DNA of 33,119 nt from contig CAYUAI010000044.1 of the NCBI GenBank assembly GCA_964442745.1, positions 1-33,119 of the forward strand, given 5' to 3'. The first letter of the stretch is position 1. Each line of letters starts with the position of its first letter. The notes under the pieces are model-generated. The model had not been told where the DNA came from. It worked only from the letters and a program-made list of their open reading frames with translations, and did not search any database. Source of the DNA: CAYUAI01 sp964442745 (GTDB lineage Bacteria; Pseudomonadota; Gammaproteobacteria; S012-40). Both the position numbers and the translations under genes were made by a program. Positions 9,001 through 17,389 of the stretch are shown piece by piece.

Positions 9001-9017
9001 GGTGCGCGCGGCGCACC
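9001..9017. terminator. GC-rich hairpin between convergent genes, REP-like
   Basis: A perfect 7-base stem (GGTGCGC / GCGCACC) with a 3-base loop, followed by CTACGAGAAAAAT. It lies between the convergent Roadblock 1 and PhoX genes and can fold on either strand, so it may serve both. There is no proper T-run. This GGTGCGC..GCGCACCCTACG type of sequence is also known as a dispersed REP-like palindrome in proteobacteria. Confidence 0.45.
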
Positions 9018-9061
9018 CTACGAGAAAAATATTTACCCATTAATACACAGTTGTTGCTGTA

Positions 9062-11089
9062 CTAGCTGCCAATAACACCGCCATCGTCTTTGGTGATAAT
9101 GACCGTGGCTGAGCGAGGGCGTGTGATGCCATCTTCGGCTGGCCAGCTAATGCCGGGATGTTGAATATTGACAAATAGGGTTGTGCCATCAGCTGTGCTT
9201 GTTACACCAGTAATTTCACAGCCTCTTGGACCGGTCAGGAAGCGCTTGACTTGTTTGCTGACAGGGTCAGCGGCTAGCATTTGATTGGTTCCCATATTAG
9301 CGTTATGGGACAAGTTATCGTTATAGTCTGTTTGAATCCATAACCGACCATGATGATCAAACCACAACCCATCAGGTGAAGAGAATATATCACCCTTAAT
9401 ATCACCGATGTAGTTGTTGGGTATGGTACGGCCATCGGGATAACGGGTGTTTTCTGTGTCGCCGGCCAATAAAAACACATCCCAGTGAAAGATGGTAGCG
9501 CTTGGATCATTATCGGCTTCGCGCCAGCGTAGGATTTGTCCATGTTGGTTTTTTGGACGAGGGTTGGCGGTGTTAATAGGTTGATTATCATGAATGCCGC
9601 GATTGTGGTTGTTGGTGAGAGTGATGTAGCCTTCACGTGTGACAGGATGGACGGCGACCCATTCGGGGCGGTCCATGGGGGTTGCGCCGAGAATGTCTGC
9701 TGCCCCGCGTGCATTAAGTACAATATCGGCTTGAGTTTTAAAACCGTTATCTGCGGTTAAGCCGTTTTGACCGACGGCCAAGGCTAACCACTGGCCGGTG
9801 CCATCGTCATTAAAGCGTGCAACATATAAGATGCCATCATCCAGAATATCTTTATTCGCGGCGGCATGGGTGGCATTGTAAGCTTGCGAAGGGACAAATT
9901 TATATATATATTCACCTCGACTGTCATCACCGAAGTAAAAAGCCATACGGTTATCGGGACCGAGGGAAAGGGTGGCACATTCACGAATTAAACGGCCCAT
10001 GGAGGTGCGTTTTTTGGGGGTACTGGTGGGGTCAAAGGGATCAATTTCAACGACCCAACCAAACTTATGGGGTTCGTTTACGTAACCATGATGAGCCTGG
10101 GTATGATCGGGGGTGGCGTTAAAACGGGCGTCGACGGTTTCCCATGCATAGCGACTGTTTTTGGCGGCAATCCCATAACGTTTGTGACTGATTCGTGTGT
10201 TATAATCTGCGGTATCTCGATTGACAAAATAGCCTTGCCAGTTTTCTTCGCAAGCCAGATAAGTTCCCCATGGAGTGATACCATAAGAACAGTTGTTGAG
10301 GGTGCCGAAGACTTGTTTACCTGTTTCATCTGCCGCCGTTTTCATGAATGCGTTCGCTGCGGCAATGCCTGTCAATTGCATTTCGGTGTCGGCAGTAATG
10401 CGGCGATTGTAGGGGGAGCTCAGGACAATCTCCCAATGATTGAGTGAATTTTTTTGTATTTCGATGATGCTGATGCCATGCGCGGCTTTTTCTTTGTTGA
10501 CTTCTTCTATCGGGCGGTTGCCATCTGCATTGTTTGTGGCGCCATTAGGATGCAGGGTCGCTTGTATCACAAATTCATGATTCATCACGAGCAAACCCCG
10601 TTGGTTTTGGGTGGTTTCGTCAAACGCAAAAAAGTGCATGCCATCATGGCACTGACCCGCTTGCATGGCTTGCTCTACGGCACTATTGTTGCCATCGCTT
10701 ACCCAAGCGGGGGTGGTGGCGTTAATCGGGGTGCCCCATGGGTAAAAAGCCTTGGCAGTATAACCCGGTGGTACGCTGACTGAATCAAAAAATTCGCCGT
10801 GCTCCACGGGGATGGCTTGAAACCCTAAGTGGCTAGATTGTGTTGGAGAGGGCGATGCCTTATGCGGATGGTGTTTAGCAGGAGTTTTAGCGTCTTTATT
10901 AACACAAGAGGCTAGCGCAGTGCTGGCAAATGCGCCAGATACGGCCAGACCTAAGCCACCTTTGAGAAAACTGCGACGGCTGGTGGCAATCACTTCATTG
11001 AGGTCTTTGTGATTGCTCGCATTGACTTGGCGTCCATCCCATTCCTCTTGGGTATCAATATATTTTTGTAATTTTTTTAGATTGCTCAT
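9062..11089 (-). CDS. phoX: PhoX-family alkaline phosphatase, Tat-exported, likely lipoprotein
   Basis: A 675-residue protein of the PhoX/DUF839 family, calcium- and iron-dependent phosphatases that release phosphate from organic monoesters outside the cytoplasm. Residues 37-43 are SRRSFLK, a twin-arginine signal, followed by a hydrophobic stretch and a lipobox LASC at 59-62, so Cys62 is a likely lipidation site. Family blocks seen are TPWGTYLACEENWQGYF, LSLGPDNRMAFYFGDDSRGE, RPEWVAVHPVTREGYITLTN, SPDGLWFDHHGRLWIQTD and GPRGCEITGVTSTADG. Length is as expected for PhoX, including the roughly 36-residue leader before the Tat motif. The gene stands alone, convergent with Roadblock 1. I see no clear PHO box upstream. 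The ATG at 11089 has only a weak ribosome-binding site. Confidence 0.92.
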   Translation of the reverse strand: MSNLKKLQKYIDTQEEWDGRQVNASNHKDLNEVIATSRRSFLKGGLGLAVSGAFASTALASCVNKDAKTPAKHHPHKASPSPTQSSHLGFQAIPVEHGEFFDSVSVPPGYTAKAFYPWGTPINATTPAWVSDGNNSAVEQAMQAGQCHDGMHFFAFDETTQNQRGLLVMNHEFVIQATLHPNGATNNADGNRPIEEVNKEKAAHGISIIEIQKNSLNHWEIVLSSPYNRRITADTEMQLTGIAAANAFMKTAADETGKQVFGTLNNCSYGITPWGTYLACEENWQGYFVNRDTADYNTRISHKRYGIAAKNSRYAWETVDARFNATPDHTQAHHGYVNEPHKFGWVVEIDPFDPTSTPKKRTSMGRLIRECATLSLGPDNRMAFYFGDDSRGEYIYKFVPSQAYNATHAAANKDILDDGILYVARFNDDGTGQWLALAVGQNGLTADNGFKTQADIVLNARGAADILGATPMDRPEWVAVHPVTREGYITLTNNHNRGIHDNQPINTANPRPKNQHGQILRWREADNDPSATIFHWDVFLLAGDTENTRYPDGRTIPNNYIGDIKGDIFSSPDGLWFDHHGRLWIQTDYNDNLSHNANMGTNQMLAADPVSKQVKRFLTGPRGCEITGVTSTADGTTLFVNIQHPGISWPAEDGITRPRSATVIITKDDGGVIGS

Positions 11090-11388
11090 GTTTTATCTCT
11101 GGATTGTCGGTTCATCATGAAGCTAAATTTCTGAGTGGAATAAACGATGCATCAATAATTTTTGGATGATGAAATAGTGACCGCTTAGTGTTTTTAAATA
11201 TTGCTATAGATGGAGAAACGGCTTGCGAAGTATAACGGTTTCAGCCCCATTCGTGTCTCAGTTTATTCAAAATATTTTTGTTATCCGCTTGGTGATGACA
11301 GTAATGCACCATCGTTTTTTGTTCTAATTTTTAGCGACAGAATAGTTGTTTGACTCGTGATATTTTCTTTAGTTTAACCTATACTTAA

Positions 11389-11409
11389 ATCTCAAACGCT
11401 TTGGGTATA
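11389..11409 (-). repeat. R3 short repeat, variant copy
   Basis: On the minus strand this reads TATACCCAAAGCGTTTGAGAT; it matches the copy at 8479-8499 except for two bases in the middle. It sits about 300 bases upstream of phoX. Confidence 0.5.
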
Positions 11410-11451
11410 TATGTGTGAATTGGGAGTTATACTTTCGTTGGTTAAATCCTA

Positions 11452-11507
11452 GCAATGGGTACGCAATAACTCCCCGGTTTCGTATCTACAATCGGGTCGG
11501 GTTTGGT
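11452..11507 (+). repeat. R1 MITE-like element, partial copy (one end)
   Basis: Begins GCAATGGGTACGCAATAACT and continues with CCCCGGTTTCG and GGGTTTG, the order found at the left end of the R1 copies at 27305 and 33021. The rest of the element is not recognisable, apart from a weak match near 11575-11595. Confidence 0.55.
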
Positions 11508-11774
11508 ATATTGATATATATCAAGCCTGGCTCTTGTTCCCCTGGTTGGAAGAGAGTATAAACGAAGTGTTATGGTTACGCAGTTATTGCCAAACTGTGT
11601 GCTGGAACACATTGAAAAATTTAGCAAATGTTGTCACTGTCGGATGATAATTGATGCCCACACTTTGGGGGTGCGCCCAACGTTAGAGGGTCAAATCTTT
11701 ACTTTTACTATTTTATGATCTGTGATGAATCGTGGTAGGGGAAGGTAGGTTGTTTTTTATTCGAAAGCTTATTG

Positions 11775-11810
11775 CTAAGGAATGGGCAACGTAATGATTT
11801 CCCTTTTTTC
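11775..11810 (+). repeat. R1 MITE-like element, terminal fragment
   Basis: CTAAGGAATGGGCAACGTAA followed by TGATTTCCC matches the outer end of R1. It continues for only about 36 bases before similarity is lost. Confidence 0.45.
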
Positions 11811-12340
11811 AGAAGCCATTCTCCTACGCTTAAGTCAGATCAGCGATGCATGAAAACTGCGACAACGAAAAAGATTAGTTGATTGAATGCGGTATTGGAA
11901 TTTGGCGGCGAAGTTGTTGGGTATTTTAATTGCGTAAGTAAAGACTTACCCCCTTAGTTTCTAATATCACACTCGTCGTTAGCATACCTAGACTCGCAAT
12001 ATCTCCCGCTAATAGTTGCAGCGTGGCGAGCCCATTGGTATCTTTCAGTATGGCTATCGCGCGCGACGACACTTATACCGGTCTGCTATTCCGTTACCGG
12101 CTTGCCATCCACATTACTCAGCGTTAACGTTAATACCATCCCATTTTTTGCCGTTGCCGATGACATCGAAATGCTTGCCGTATTCTCATTTTTATCACCC
12201 GAGCGGAAACTAAAATTACATTCGGTCATTAGTCATATGATCAAGAGTAAGAGCAATAATTTCAAACTGCTTTCAGAGGGAAAATTATTTTTGCCGTTTT
12301 TTTTCACAAGAAAAATCATTAAAAAATATTTTTTCATCTT

Positions 12341-12395
12341 CATTTTGTCCATGTCGTGCGGATTAAGCGTAGCGAATCCACTCGGCTATGAGCGA
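12341..12395 (+). repeat. R2 hairpin repeat, degenerate copy
   Basis: GTGCGGATTAAGCGTAGCGA followed by ATCCACT corresponds to the hairpin part of R2 seen at 13745-13775. The flanks are not conserved. Confidence 0.35.
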
Positions 12396-12446
12396 ACATC
12401 ATCCTGTTTCAATCGGGTATTGAAATGAGGAGAATGTTAGGGTGTA

Positions 12447-12540
12447 TATTGATTTGTTTTCGAGTCGGGTTTAGTGTGGATTTGCTGCACTTAATCCACA
12501 CGGCGAGTCTATTTTTCCTGAAGTCAGTTTAAACTTACGT
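12447..12540 (-). repeat. R2 hairpin repeat, best copy
   Basis: The element carries a perfect 9-base stem (GTGTGGATT at 12474-12482, AATCCACAC at 12493-12501) with a 10-base loop. It is flanked by GATTTGTTTTCGAGTCGGGT on one side and TTTTTCCTGAAGTCAGTTTA on the other. The same order, inverted, is seen at 19881-19968. Confidence 0.6.
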
Positions 12541-13135
12541 AAGAGATAAGCAGAAAATCGCAACAACATGAAAAGAAAATGGAATTGGAAGAGAATAAAG
12601 AAGGCTATCGTCGGCTGGAGCGATCAATAGGTGTTTTTATCGTCGTTTTAGCTTGCTTGATATCGTCGATGCAGAACGGATTAGCGAAAAAGGTAGCCAT
12701 GGTGTGCTTGAAATTAGCATTCCTAAACGAGCTACTGTCAAACACAAAATGTATTTCTGTGAATAGCTAAACCCTTATCAAAATGACAACCTATCCTCAC
12801 AAAAAATAAATAGCATATAATGATTAATTTAAAAACTCACTTCGGCATTACTTTTCAAAAAATTACTTTAGTACACCGAGTATTTTAAGTTCTACCATGG
12901 TGAACTTTCTTATTTTTTATCATATTTTTTTATCAAGAAAATATCTCGCACCTAAATCCATTTTTCACCTAAAGATAAATCCAATACGCACGCTAACGGA
13001 ACTCAATGGCAAAAAAAATGGACACCGGCAATGGCAGTTAGCTCAACATGATTCTATGTAGTCGATTGAGCAATGAATGATGAGAGGCTTTGGTGCGTAG
13101 CACTTATGTATGGTAGGCAACATTAGGCATGTACG

Positions 13136-13163
13136 GTATTATACTAACTCGTTAGCATAATAC
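13136..13163. promoter_or_regulatory. 28-base near-perfect palindrome upstream of Roadblock 2
   Basis: Outer arms GTATTAT (13136-13142) and ATAATAC (13157-13163) and inner arms CTAAC (13144-13148) and GTTAG (13151-13155) are all perfectly complementary. The only mismatch is one pair (A13143/C13156), and the centre is TC. It ends 79 bases before the Roadblock 2 ATG, in the right place for an operator. It could also act as an RNA hairpin. Confidence 0.5.
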
Positions 13164-13242
13164 ATCGAAAATCAGTCAACTGTCAGGGCTATGTGAAGAC
13201 AACAGAAAATATATTTTTTGAATTAAATTGAGAGGAATAGAA

Positions 13243-13605
13243 ATGTCAGATATTCAAAAGGGTTTGACAGAGTTAATGAGTATTGATGGTGCTATTGGTG
13301 TATCTTTAGTTGATAGTAGTTCTGGCATGGTACTGGGTTATCTCGGTGGTGGTGAAATAGACTTGGAACTAGCTGCTGCGGGCAATTCAGAAGTGATTAA
13401 AGCTAAAATGGATACCATGGAATCACTTAAAATTAATGAAAAAATCGAAGATATTCTAATTACTTTGAATACACAATATCACATTATTCGCCCAATGGCT
13501 AATCAAAATGAACTGTTTATATATATGATTCTTGATAAGAAAAAAGGCAATCTTGCTTTAGCTCGACGAAAAGTGCAGAGTATAGAGGAAAATCTCACCA
13601 TTTAA
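13243..13605 (+). CDS. Roadblock/LC7 domain protein 2
   Basis: A 120-residue, single-domain Roadblock protein of a different subtype from the other two. Features are DGAIGVSLVDSSSGMVLGYL, the block ELAAAGNSEVIKAKMDTMES, the strand EDILITLNTQYHIIRPM and a helix ending LALARRKVQSIEENL. This matches the bacterial subtype with the AAAGN-E-V-x-AK motif. The ATG at 13243 is chosen because AGAGG lies seven bases upstream (13231-13235); the frame also runs five codons further to a TTG without such support. A 28-base palindrome lies upstream. It probably acts with the small GTPase encoded 1 kb away on the other strand (inference). Its acidic, compact form is typical of MglB-like partners. Confidence 0.85.
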   Translation: MSDIQKGLTELMSIDGAIGVSLVDSSSGMVLGYLGGGEIDLELAAAGNSEVIKAKMDTMESLKINEKIEDILITLNTQYHIIRPMANQNELFIYMILDKKKGNLALARRKVQSIEENLTI

Positions 13606-13720
13606 GATTTTCTGGATAATATTTACACTCAAATCTAACCGGCGTTGGGCAGTTTAGCGGAAGAAAATTTTTTTGATAGGCTGAGCAATGTCGGATTTAA
13701 GGTTTAATAGTTTTTATTAC

Positions 13721-13803
13721 AATTTTTCAGGGAAAATAAACTCGTCGTATGGATTAAGCGTCGAAAATCCACTATGAATAAGACTCGAAAAAAGATCAAT
13801 TCA
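13721..13803 (+). repeat. R2 hairpin repeat
   Basis: TTCAGGGAAAATAAACTCGT then TATGGATTAAGCGTCGAAAA and TCCACTATGAATAAGACTCG follow the R2 order. The stem is reduced to TGGATT / AATCCA. It lies 116 bases after the Roadblock 2 stop. Confidence 0.5.
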
Positions 13804-13907
13804 CTCTGGAATTATCCTCTTAAAACCTCACTAAACCCTATTTACCGCCTCTAAGAACGAATGCTCGATTTTTCTAAAACTCACAATGAGTGATATTGCT
13901 TATCGTA

Positions 13908-13942
13908 GGAAAAACTCCGTTTTTCCCTTATCTACTTTTTTT
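13908..13942 (+). terminator. Terminator-like hairpin with T-run
   Basis: Perfect 8-base stem GGAAAAAC / GTTTTTCC with a 3-base loop (13908-13926), followed after a few bases by a T-run at 13936-13942. The stem is AT-rich, so strength is doubtful. It sits between two convergent genes. Confidence 0.4.
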
Positions 13943-14014
13943 AAACGTTAGGGTAAAGAAATAGTTCGTATTTTATAATATCATTATAGGCTTAACTATG
14001 CGTTCCATATTTTT

Positions 14015-14431
14015 TTACGGCACCAGAGGGTCCAGTATGCTTTCAATCTGTTTTGCAGCTCTCTGTGCGGAAAAAAAAAGCATGCCTAAATTAATTTTTT
14101 CTTGAGAAATAATGACTAAAGCCGCATTGCTACCAATATGTATCACAATAACAAATCCATGATCGCAATCGAGCATGACTTGATTTAGTTTTCCGCGTTT
14201 GAATTCTGTTGCGGCTGTTTCAGCAAGAGCTAATAGTGATGCACACAGAGCACCACTGCGATTGGTATCAATGTTATTACCTAGTACTGCCGCTAAGGTA
14301 AACCCATCACGTGAAATAACGGTAGAAGCTTCAATTTTTGATATTTTTCTATTAAATTTTAACAACAAAGATCGAATTTGTTCATTTAGATGCTTTGTAT
14401 CAATAGAATGGTTAAACGCATTATTATTCAT
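14015..14431 (-). CDS. Roadblock/LC7 domain protein 3
   Basis: A 138-residue Roadblock protein, paralogous to the one at 8544-8966 over its whole domain: the block CASLLALAETAATEFKRGKL, then GFVIVIHIGSNAALVIIS and a C-terminal helix RAAKQIESIL. The ATG at 14431 is preferred because GAGGG (14436-14440) is correctly spaced; the frame also reaches a TTG at 14443. It is the last gene of a same-strand group: receiver-like protein, GTPase (174-base gap), Roadblock 3. In the Myxococcus MglA/MglB pair and in Streptomyces conservons, Roadblock proteins beside a small GTPase act as its GAP or cofactor; I infer the same relationship here. It is acidic overall and has no signal peptide. Confidence 0.86.
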   Translation of the reverse strand: MNNNAFNHSIDTKHLNEQIRSLLLKFNRKISKIEASTVISRDGFTLAAVLGNNIDTNRSGALCASLLALAETAATEFKRGKLNQVMLDCDHGFVIVIHIGSNAALVIISQEKINLGMLFFSAQRAAKQIESILDPLVP

Positions 14432-14605
14432 GAAGACCCTCAATGTTCCATAAAAATTAGTTTGCTGCTTTGTTTACTGTCATGATAACGAATACTCTTT
14501 TTTTAAATTTACGAAGATCAGTTCTTTCTCCTTTTAGATGAAACTCTGCTTAATCTATTATTTAAGCATAAAATTCGCGACTCTTGCTCATGTTCTTTAG
14601 ATACG

Positions 14606-15160
14606 TTAATGGTTCTGATTTTTTGTAGAATCCAAATCTATAATACCAATGTCAAGCGTATACATGAGTGCTTGAATCATACTACGAATATCATCACGAT
14701 TACGACCGTCGACTTCAAAAATAGGTGGATTTATATGATATTTTCGTAGTTGTTCATGATAGTCACTAATGGTTGGAGTTTTTTTATCTTCCATGTGAGT
14801 AATCCCAACAATTAATGCATTAGCTTCGATGAACGATTTAAATTCATTGTAATAAAAGTGTAAGTCATCAAAAGGGTTATCACGACTATTGTCCATTAAC
14901 ATGATTAAGCCTAACCCTCCTTCGGTTAATATTTTCCACATGAAATTAAAACGCCCTTGCCCTGGTGTACCATAAATATGGATACATTCGCCATTATTCA
15001 AGCGTATCATGCCATAATCTAATGCAACAGTTGTATGCATTTTATTATCTGCTTGATCGGTGGAAACCTGTTCAGTTGATACTGTGGGAATATCGCTAAT
15101 AGCATTAATGGCGGTTGTTTTACCAACCCCAACTGGCCCAGTAAAAATAATTTTATGCAT
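14606..15160 (-). CDS. MglA-like small Ras-type GTPase (COG2229 type)
   Basis: A 184-residue GTPase. The P-loop is GPVGVGKTT at residues 8-16, a switch I threonine lies in HTTVALDYG (42-50), and the switch II block is YGTPGQGRF (63-71). As in MglA, the usual Walker B aspartate is absent (Gly64 in the DTAGQ position, Pro66 for Ala), but the glutamine equivalent to Ras Gln61 is kept (Gln68). The guanine-specificity motif is the divergent THMED (121-125). Members of this family are non-eukaryotic Ras-like switches regulated by Roadblock proteins. The start ATG at 15160 lies 24 bases after the receiver-like gene; AGAGG is present but rather far upstream. It forms an operon with the genes on either side. 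Confidence 0.88.
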   Translation of the reverse strand: MHKIIFTGPVGVGKTTAINAISDIPTVSTEQVSTDQADNKMHTTVALDYGMIRLNNGECIHIYGTPGQGRFNFMWKILTEGGLGLIMLMDNSRDNPFDDLHFYYNEFKSFIEANALIVGITHMEDKKTPTISDYHEQLRKYHINPPIFEVDGRNRDDIRSMIQALMYTLDIGIIDLDSTKNQNH

Positions 15161-15184
15161 GGCTTTTAATGTCCTCTATTATGA

Positions 15185-16261
15185 TCATTTAATTCCGATA
15201 TGAGATAATAAAGCAGACAATATATTGCGTTTTTTATGGGCTTCTGGTTTGGATGTTAATGCAATAAAGGTCTTGTCAGTGCATTTTGTTTGACCGGTTA
15301 AGCCGATTACATTGGCTGCACTATAGAAATTAAATACTTCGTATTCAGGTATTCTCAATATTGTAGGAATAGATGATAATAGACATGTGTGTTTAACTAA
15401 TAAGGCACTTATTCGCATGGCACTGGGAGTTTTTGTCAAGCGGGTAAAGTTAGGCCAATGTTGCAGAAAGACCTGTTGCGATAAATCAGTATCTTGTGGC
15501 ACGCGCCCATTCGCTGTTAAATAAGCTAAATCCCATAAAAATTTTTCAATTCGATGGGCTTGTATTTTTGAGTGTTTAGCTTTAATGTCATTTAATTGGG
15601 TTTCGCTGATTTTTTCACTATAGATCTCTAGCATTTGCCGAGGAGTCTGAGTAATTTTTTTTAATAACATGGTTGGTAAATTGATGTATATCATTTGCTG
15701 TACTGGATCGATAATAATCATGCTATTTTCTCGAAAATTCAATCTGAAGTATGCTTTCTCCTGCTTAGCACATTGAATTTTATCTTGCAAATAACCCTGT
15801 AAATAATTATTAGGTTGATAGTAAAGTGATCTACTACCTCCTATATTTTCTGGTGTTTCCTCTTCTTGCTTCTGTTTATTAATCATTCGATGTACGTCAG
15901 GTACGGCCTTAGCTTGAGCTATTTTTCTTGTTTGTTGGTAACGAGTATCAATAAATTCCCAAAGTAAATTGATATTCAATGGTTTAGTCATACCATCAGC
16001 GTAGTTAACAACAGTTGGATCGGAAGCGATAATAATATTTGGACGTGAGGGATATTGCTCTAGGGATTGTTGCCAAAGAGTATTGCCTTTAGGATCATCG
16101 AAATCAATAATGCATAAATCGGCATTGTCACTCTCAACCAGATGGCATTCATTTTTATAAATACTCTTGAATACTTTAAATAAAGATTTTAATCGCGTTA
16201 ACGAAGGCAAATCTAAGCCTAGAGCAACGATCTTAATTGAATTTTGATAGGCAGTATTCAT
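15185..16261 (-). CDS. Receiver-like protein of the GTPase operon, function unknown
   Basis: A 358-residue soluble protein. Residues 8-110 look like a degenerate response-regulator receiver: strand KIVALGLDL, then DLCIIDFDDP with the aspartates at the phosphorylation-site strand, then NIIIASD and a proline-leucine turn TKPLN near 92-96, as in receiver strand 5 KP motifs. A charged linker (KQKQEEETPE) joins it to a C-terminal domain of about 200 residues that I do not recognise, rich in helices (LLKKITQTPRQMLEIYSEKI; LFLWDLAYLT-like block), possibly a partner-binding region. It is first in the operon with the GTPase and Roadblock 3, so a sensing or adaptor role for the GTPase is a reasonable inference. 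No transmembrane helix or DNA-binding motif is evident. Confidence 0.6.
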   Translation of the reverse strand: MNTAYQNSIKIVALGLDLPSLTRLKSLFKVFKSIYKNECHLVESDNADLCIIDFDDPKGNTLWQQSLEQYPSRPNIIIASDPTVVNYADGMTKPLNINLLWEFIDTRYQQTRKIAQAKAVPDVHRMINKQKQEEETPENIGGSRSLYYQPNNYLQGYLQDKIQCAKQEKAYFRLNFRENSMIIIDPVQQMIYINLPTMLLKKITQTPRQMLEIYSEKISETQLNDIKAKHSKIQAHRIEKFLWDLAYLTANGRVPQDTDLSQQVFLQHWPNFTRLTKTPSAMRISALLVKHTCLLSSIPTILRIPEYEVFNFYSAANVIGLTGQTKCTDKTFIALTSKPEAHKKRNILSALLSHIGIK

Positions 16262-16831
16262 AGATGAAATAATTATCCAGGGTTTTATAAATAATTTATA
16301 TAAGCTTCCCTTTACAGTTTTAGAGTTTTACTCATTGCCTAGAGGGGATAGAGCTTCATTTTTCCTCACTGCCAATCACCTTTAAAACCTTCATCAACAA
16401 GCTGTTCCTGTGTTGCTTAGAAATAAGCACGAAATAACTTACCATAGCTCAGTTAGCTATACCTGCATGTTAGTCAGAAACTTCGGGTCTTCCAGTAATT
16501 GCGTCTATGGATATATCGACAATAGAATATAAATATTTATTTTTTTATGATGGACATAGTATTAAAAAATAGAACCGCTATCTAATTGAATATGCGGTAA
16601 AAAATCCAGCAGTGAATGATGGCCTTCATCAACATTTCGCATGAGTAAGATTAGCTTGTTACATTGTTTCTTTAAGTCAGAGCCCCTTGCTTGATCGCTT
16701 CGCAAGATTCTGTTCTCGGGATTGTCAATAACTGGCCAATAAATGGTCAAGTTGATTGGCCAGTTATTCTTTTCTATTTTTTTAAATAAAGTGCTACTCT
16801 TTATTTAAAATTTGGATCCTACCGGCTCTAT
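16262..16831. other. Intergenic region upstream of the GTPase operon
   Basis: About 570 bases without a supported gene. A 62-codon frame on the minus strand (16562-16750) starts with TTG and matches nothing I know. A strong hairpin lies at 16727-16768. The promoter of the receiver-like gene should be within 16262-16350, where the minus strand is very AT-rich (TTATATAAATTATTTATAAA). Confidence 0.45.
16727..16768 (+). terminator. 14-base perfect hairpin followed by T-rich tract
   Basis: AATAACTGGCCAAT (16727-16740) and ATTGGCCAGTTATT (16755-16768) are perfect reverse complements with a 14-base loop, followed by CTTTTCTATTTTTTT. This is terminator-like for plus-strand transcription, yet no plus-strand gene precedes it. 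It could instead be the remains of an inserted element's inverted ends. Confidence 0.45.
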
Positions 16832-16905
16832 TATGCTCAACACGGCCATAAATTTGGATTTTCGCGCTTAGATTTAAGTTAGATTTGACCGATCTTAGAG
16901 TAACC
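16832..16905 (+). repeat. R1-related element (E-type), partial
   Basis: TATGCTCAACACGGCCATAA then GATTTTCGCGCTTAGATTTA and AGTTAGATTTGACCG align along their length with the left end of the element at 23395. It abuts the point where transposase similarity ends, so it may have truncated that gene. Confidence 0.5.
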
Positions 16906-17321
16906 TCGATTAGCTTACAATAACCGCGGCTCAGCGAAGGCAAAGAGATACGGTAATGGATACGCCAAAGACGGCCCGTTTTTCCCGGCTCTTTGACAAT
17001 TGTCGCATCAAAAGGACCTTGATTTAATGATAGTGTGACTTTCTTTTCCTGAAATAGGGTAACACACATGGCATATAGCCAATTTTTAGACTTTCATAAA
17101 CGCTTTAATAATGCAATATCCGATAAATCAGAGAGACCAGTCTTTTTTGCACGTACAACCGTTTCGCGTAGCATGTGCCCAGATTCCAGATGAATCGAGA
17201 CTTGTCTTTCCGCCAGCGCTTTCAGTGCATCGCTGTCTGCTACCATATTACGCCATCCGTCAGGAAAAAAAGACAACAATAATGGCCAATTCTCATCCAC
17301 TGATATTCCCTCATTTGTCAA
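16906..17321 (-). pseudogene. IS4-family transposase, N-terminal relic with in-frame stop
   Basis: Translation on the minus strand gives ENWPLLLSFFPDGWRNM, HMLRETVVRAKKTGLSD and DIALLKRL, then an in-frame TGA (17094-17096), then KSKNWLYAMCVTLFQEK, DATIVKEPGKTGRLWRIHY and SLPSL. These are the first blocks of IS4-type transposases, including the DATTVKEPG region that carries the first DDE aspartate. The stop lies where the family has LLKRLRKS, so a single CGA-to-TGA change explains it. The catalytic C-terminal two thirds are missing; similarity fades near 16910, where an R1-type repeat begins. A dead remnant. Confidence 0.72.
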
Positions 17322-17389
17322 TTATCCAGAATATAATACGAAAAATCAGCCCTAAAAATAAGGCAGCGCTTGTAGGAGTCAATCGCTCT

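Larger units (their letters stand above)
11090..13242. other. Gene-poor 2.1 kb region with repeats
   Basis: No gene here is convincing. Short open frames exist (12102-12428, 108 codons; 12579-12770, 63 codons with one hydrophobic segment), but they have no recognisable homology or good ribosome-binding sites, and the first runs into an R2-like sequence. The region contains an R3 copy, two partial R1 copies, a full R2 copy and a 28-base palindrome just before the Roadblock 2 gene. It looks like decayed sequence. Confidence 0.5.
13606..14014. other. Convergent intergenic region with R2 copy and terminator-like hairpin
   Basis: About 400 bases between the convergent Roadblock 2 and 3 genes. It contains an R2 copy and a short hairpin followed by T's; I see no gene. 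Confidence 0.5.

Noticed and set aside
9536..10783. Several plus-strand open frames of 74-126 codons
   Set aside because: All are shadows of phoX, whose minus-strand frame has clear family motifs throughout.
12102..12428. 108-codon plus-strand frame
   Set aside because: No family similarity, no good ribosome-binding site, mixed composition, and its end overlaps an R2-like repeat; described only as part of the gene-poor region.
12579..12770. 63-codon plus-strand frame with one hydrophobic segment
   Set aside because: Weak start context and no recognisable homology; cannot be separated from chance.
16442..16462. tRNA-like sequence TAGCTCAGTTAGCTAT, resembling a D-arm
   Set aside because: No acceptor stem, anticodon arm or GGTTCGA box follows; it is a short palindrome.
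16562..16750. 62-codon minus-strand frame near the transposase relic
   Set aside because: TTG start inside a hairpin arm and no transposase motifs.
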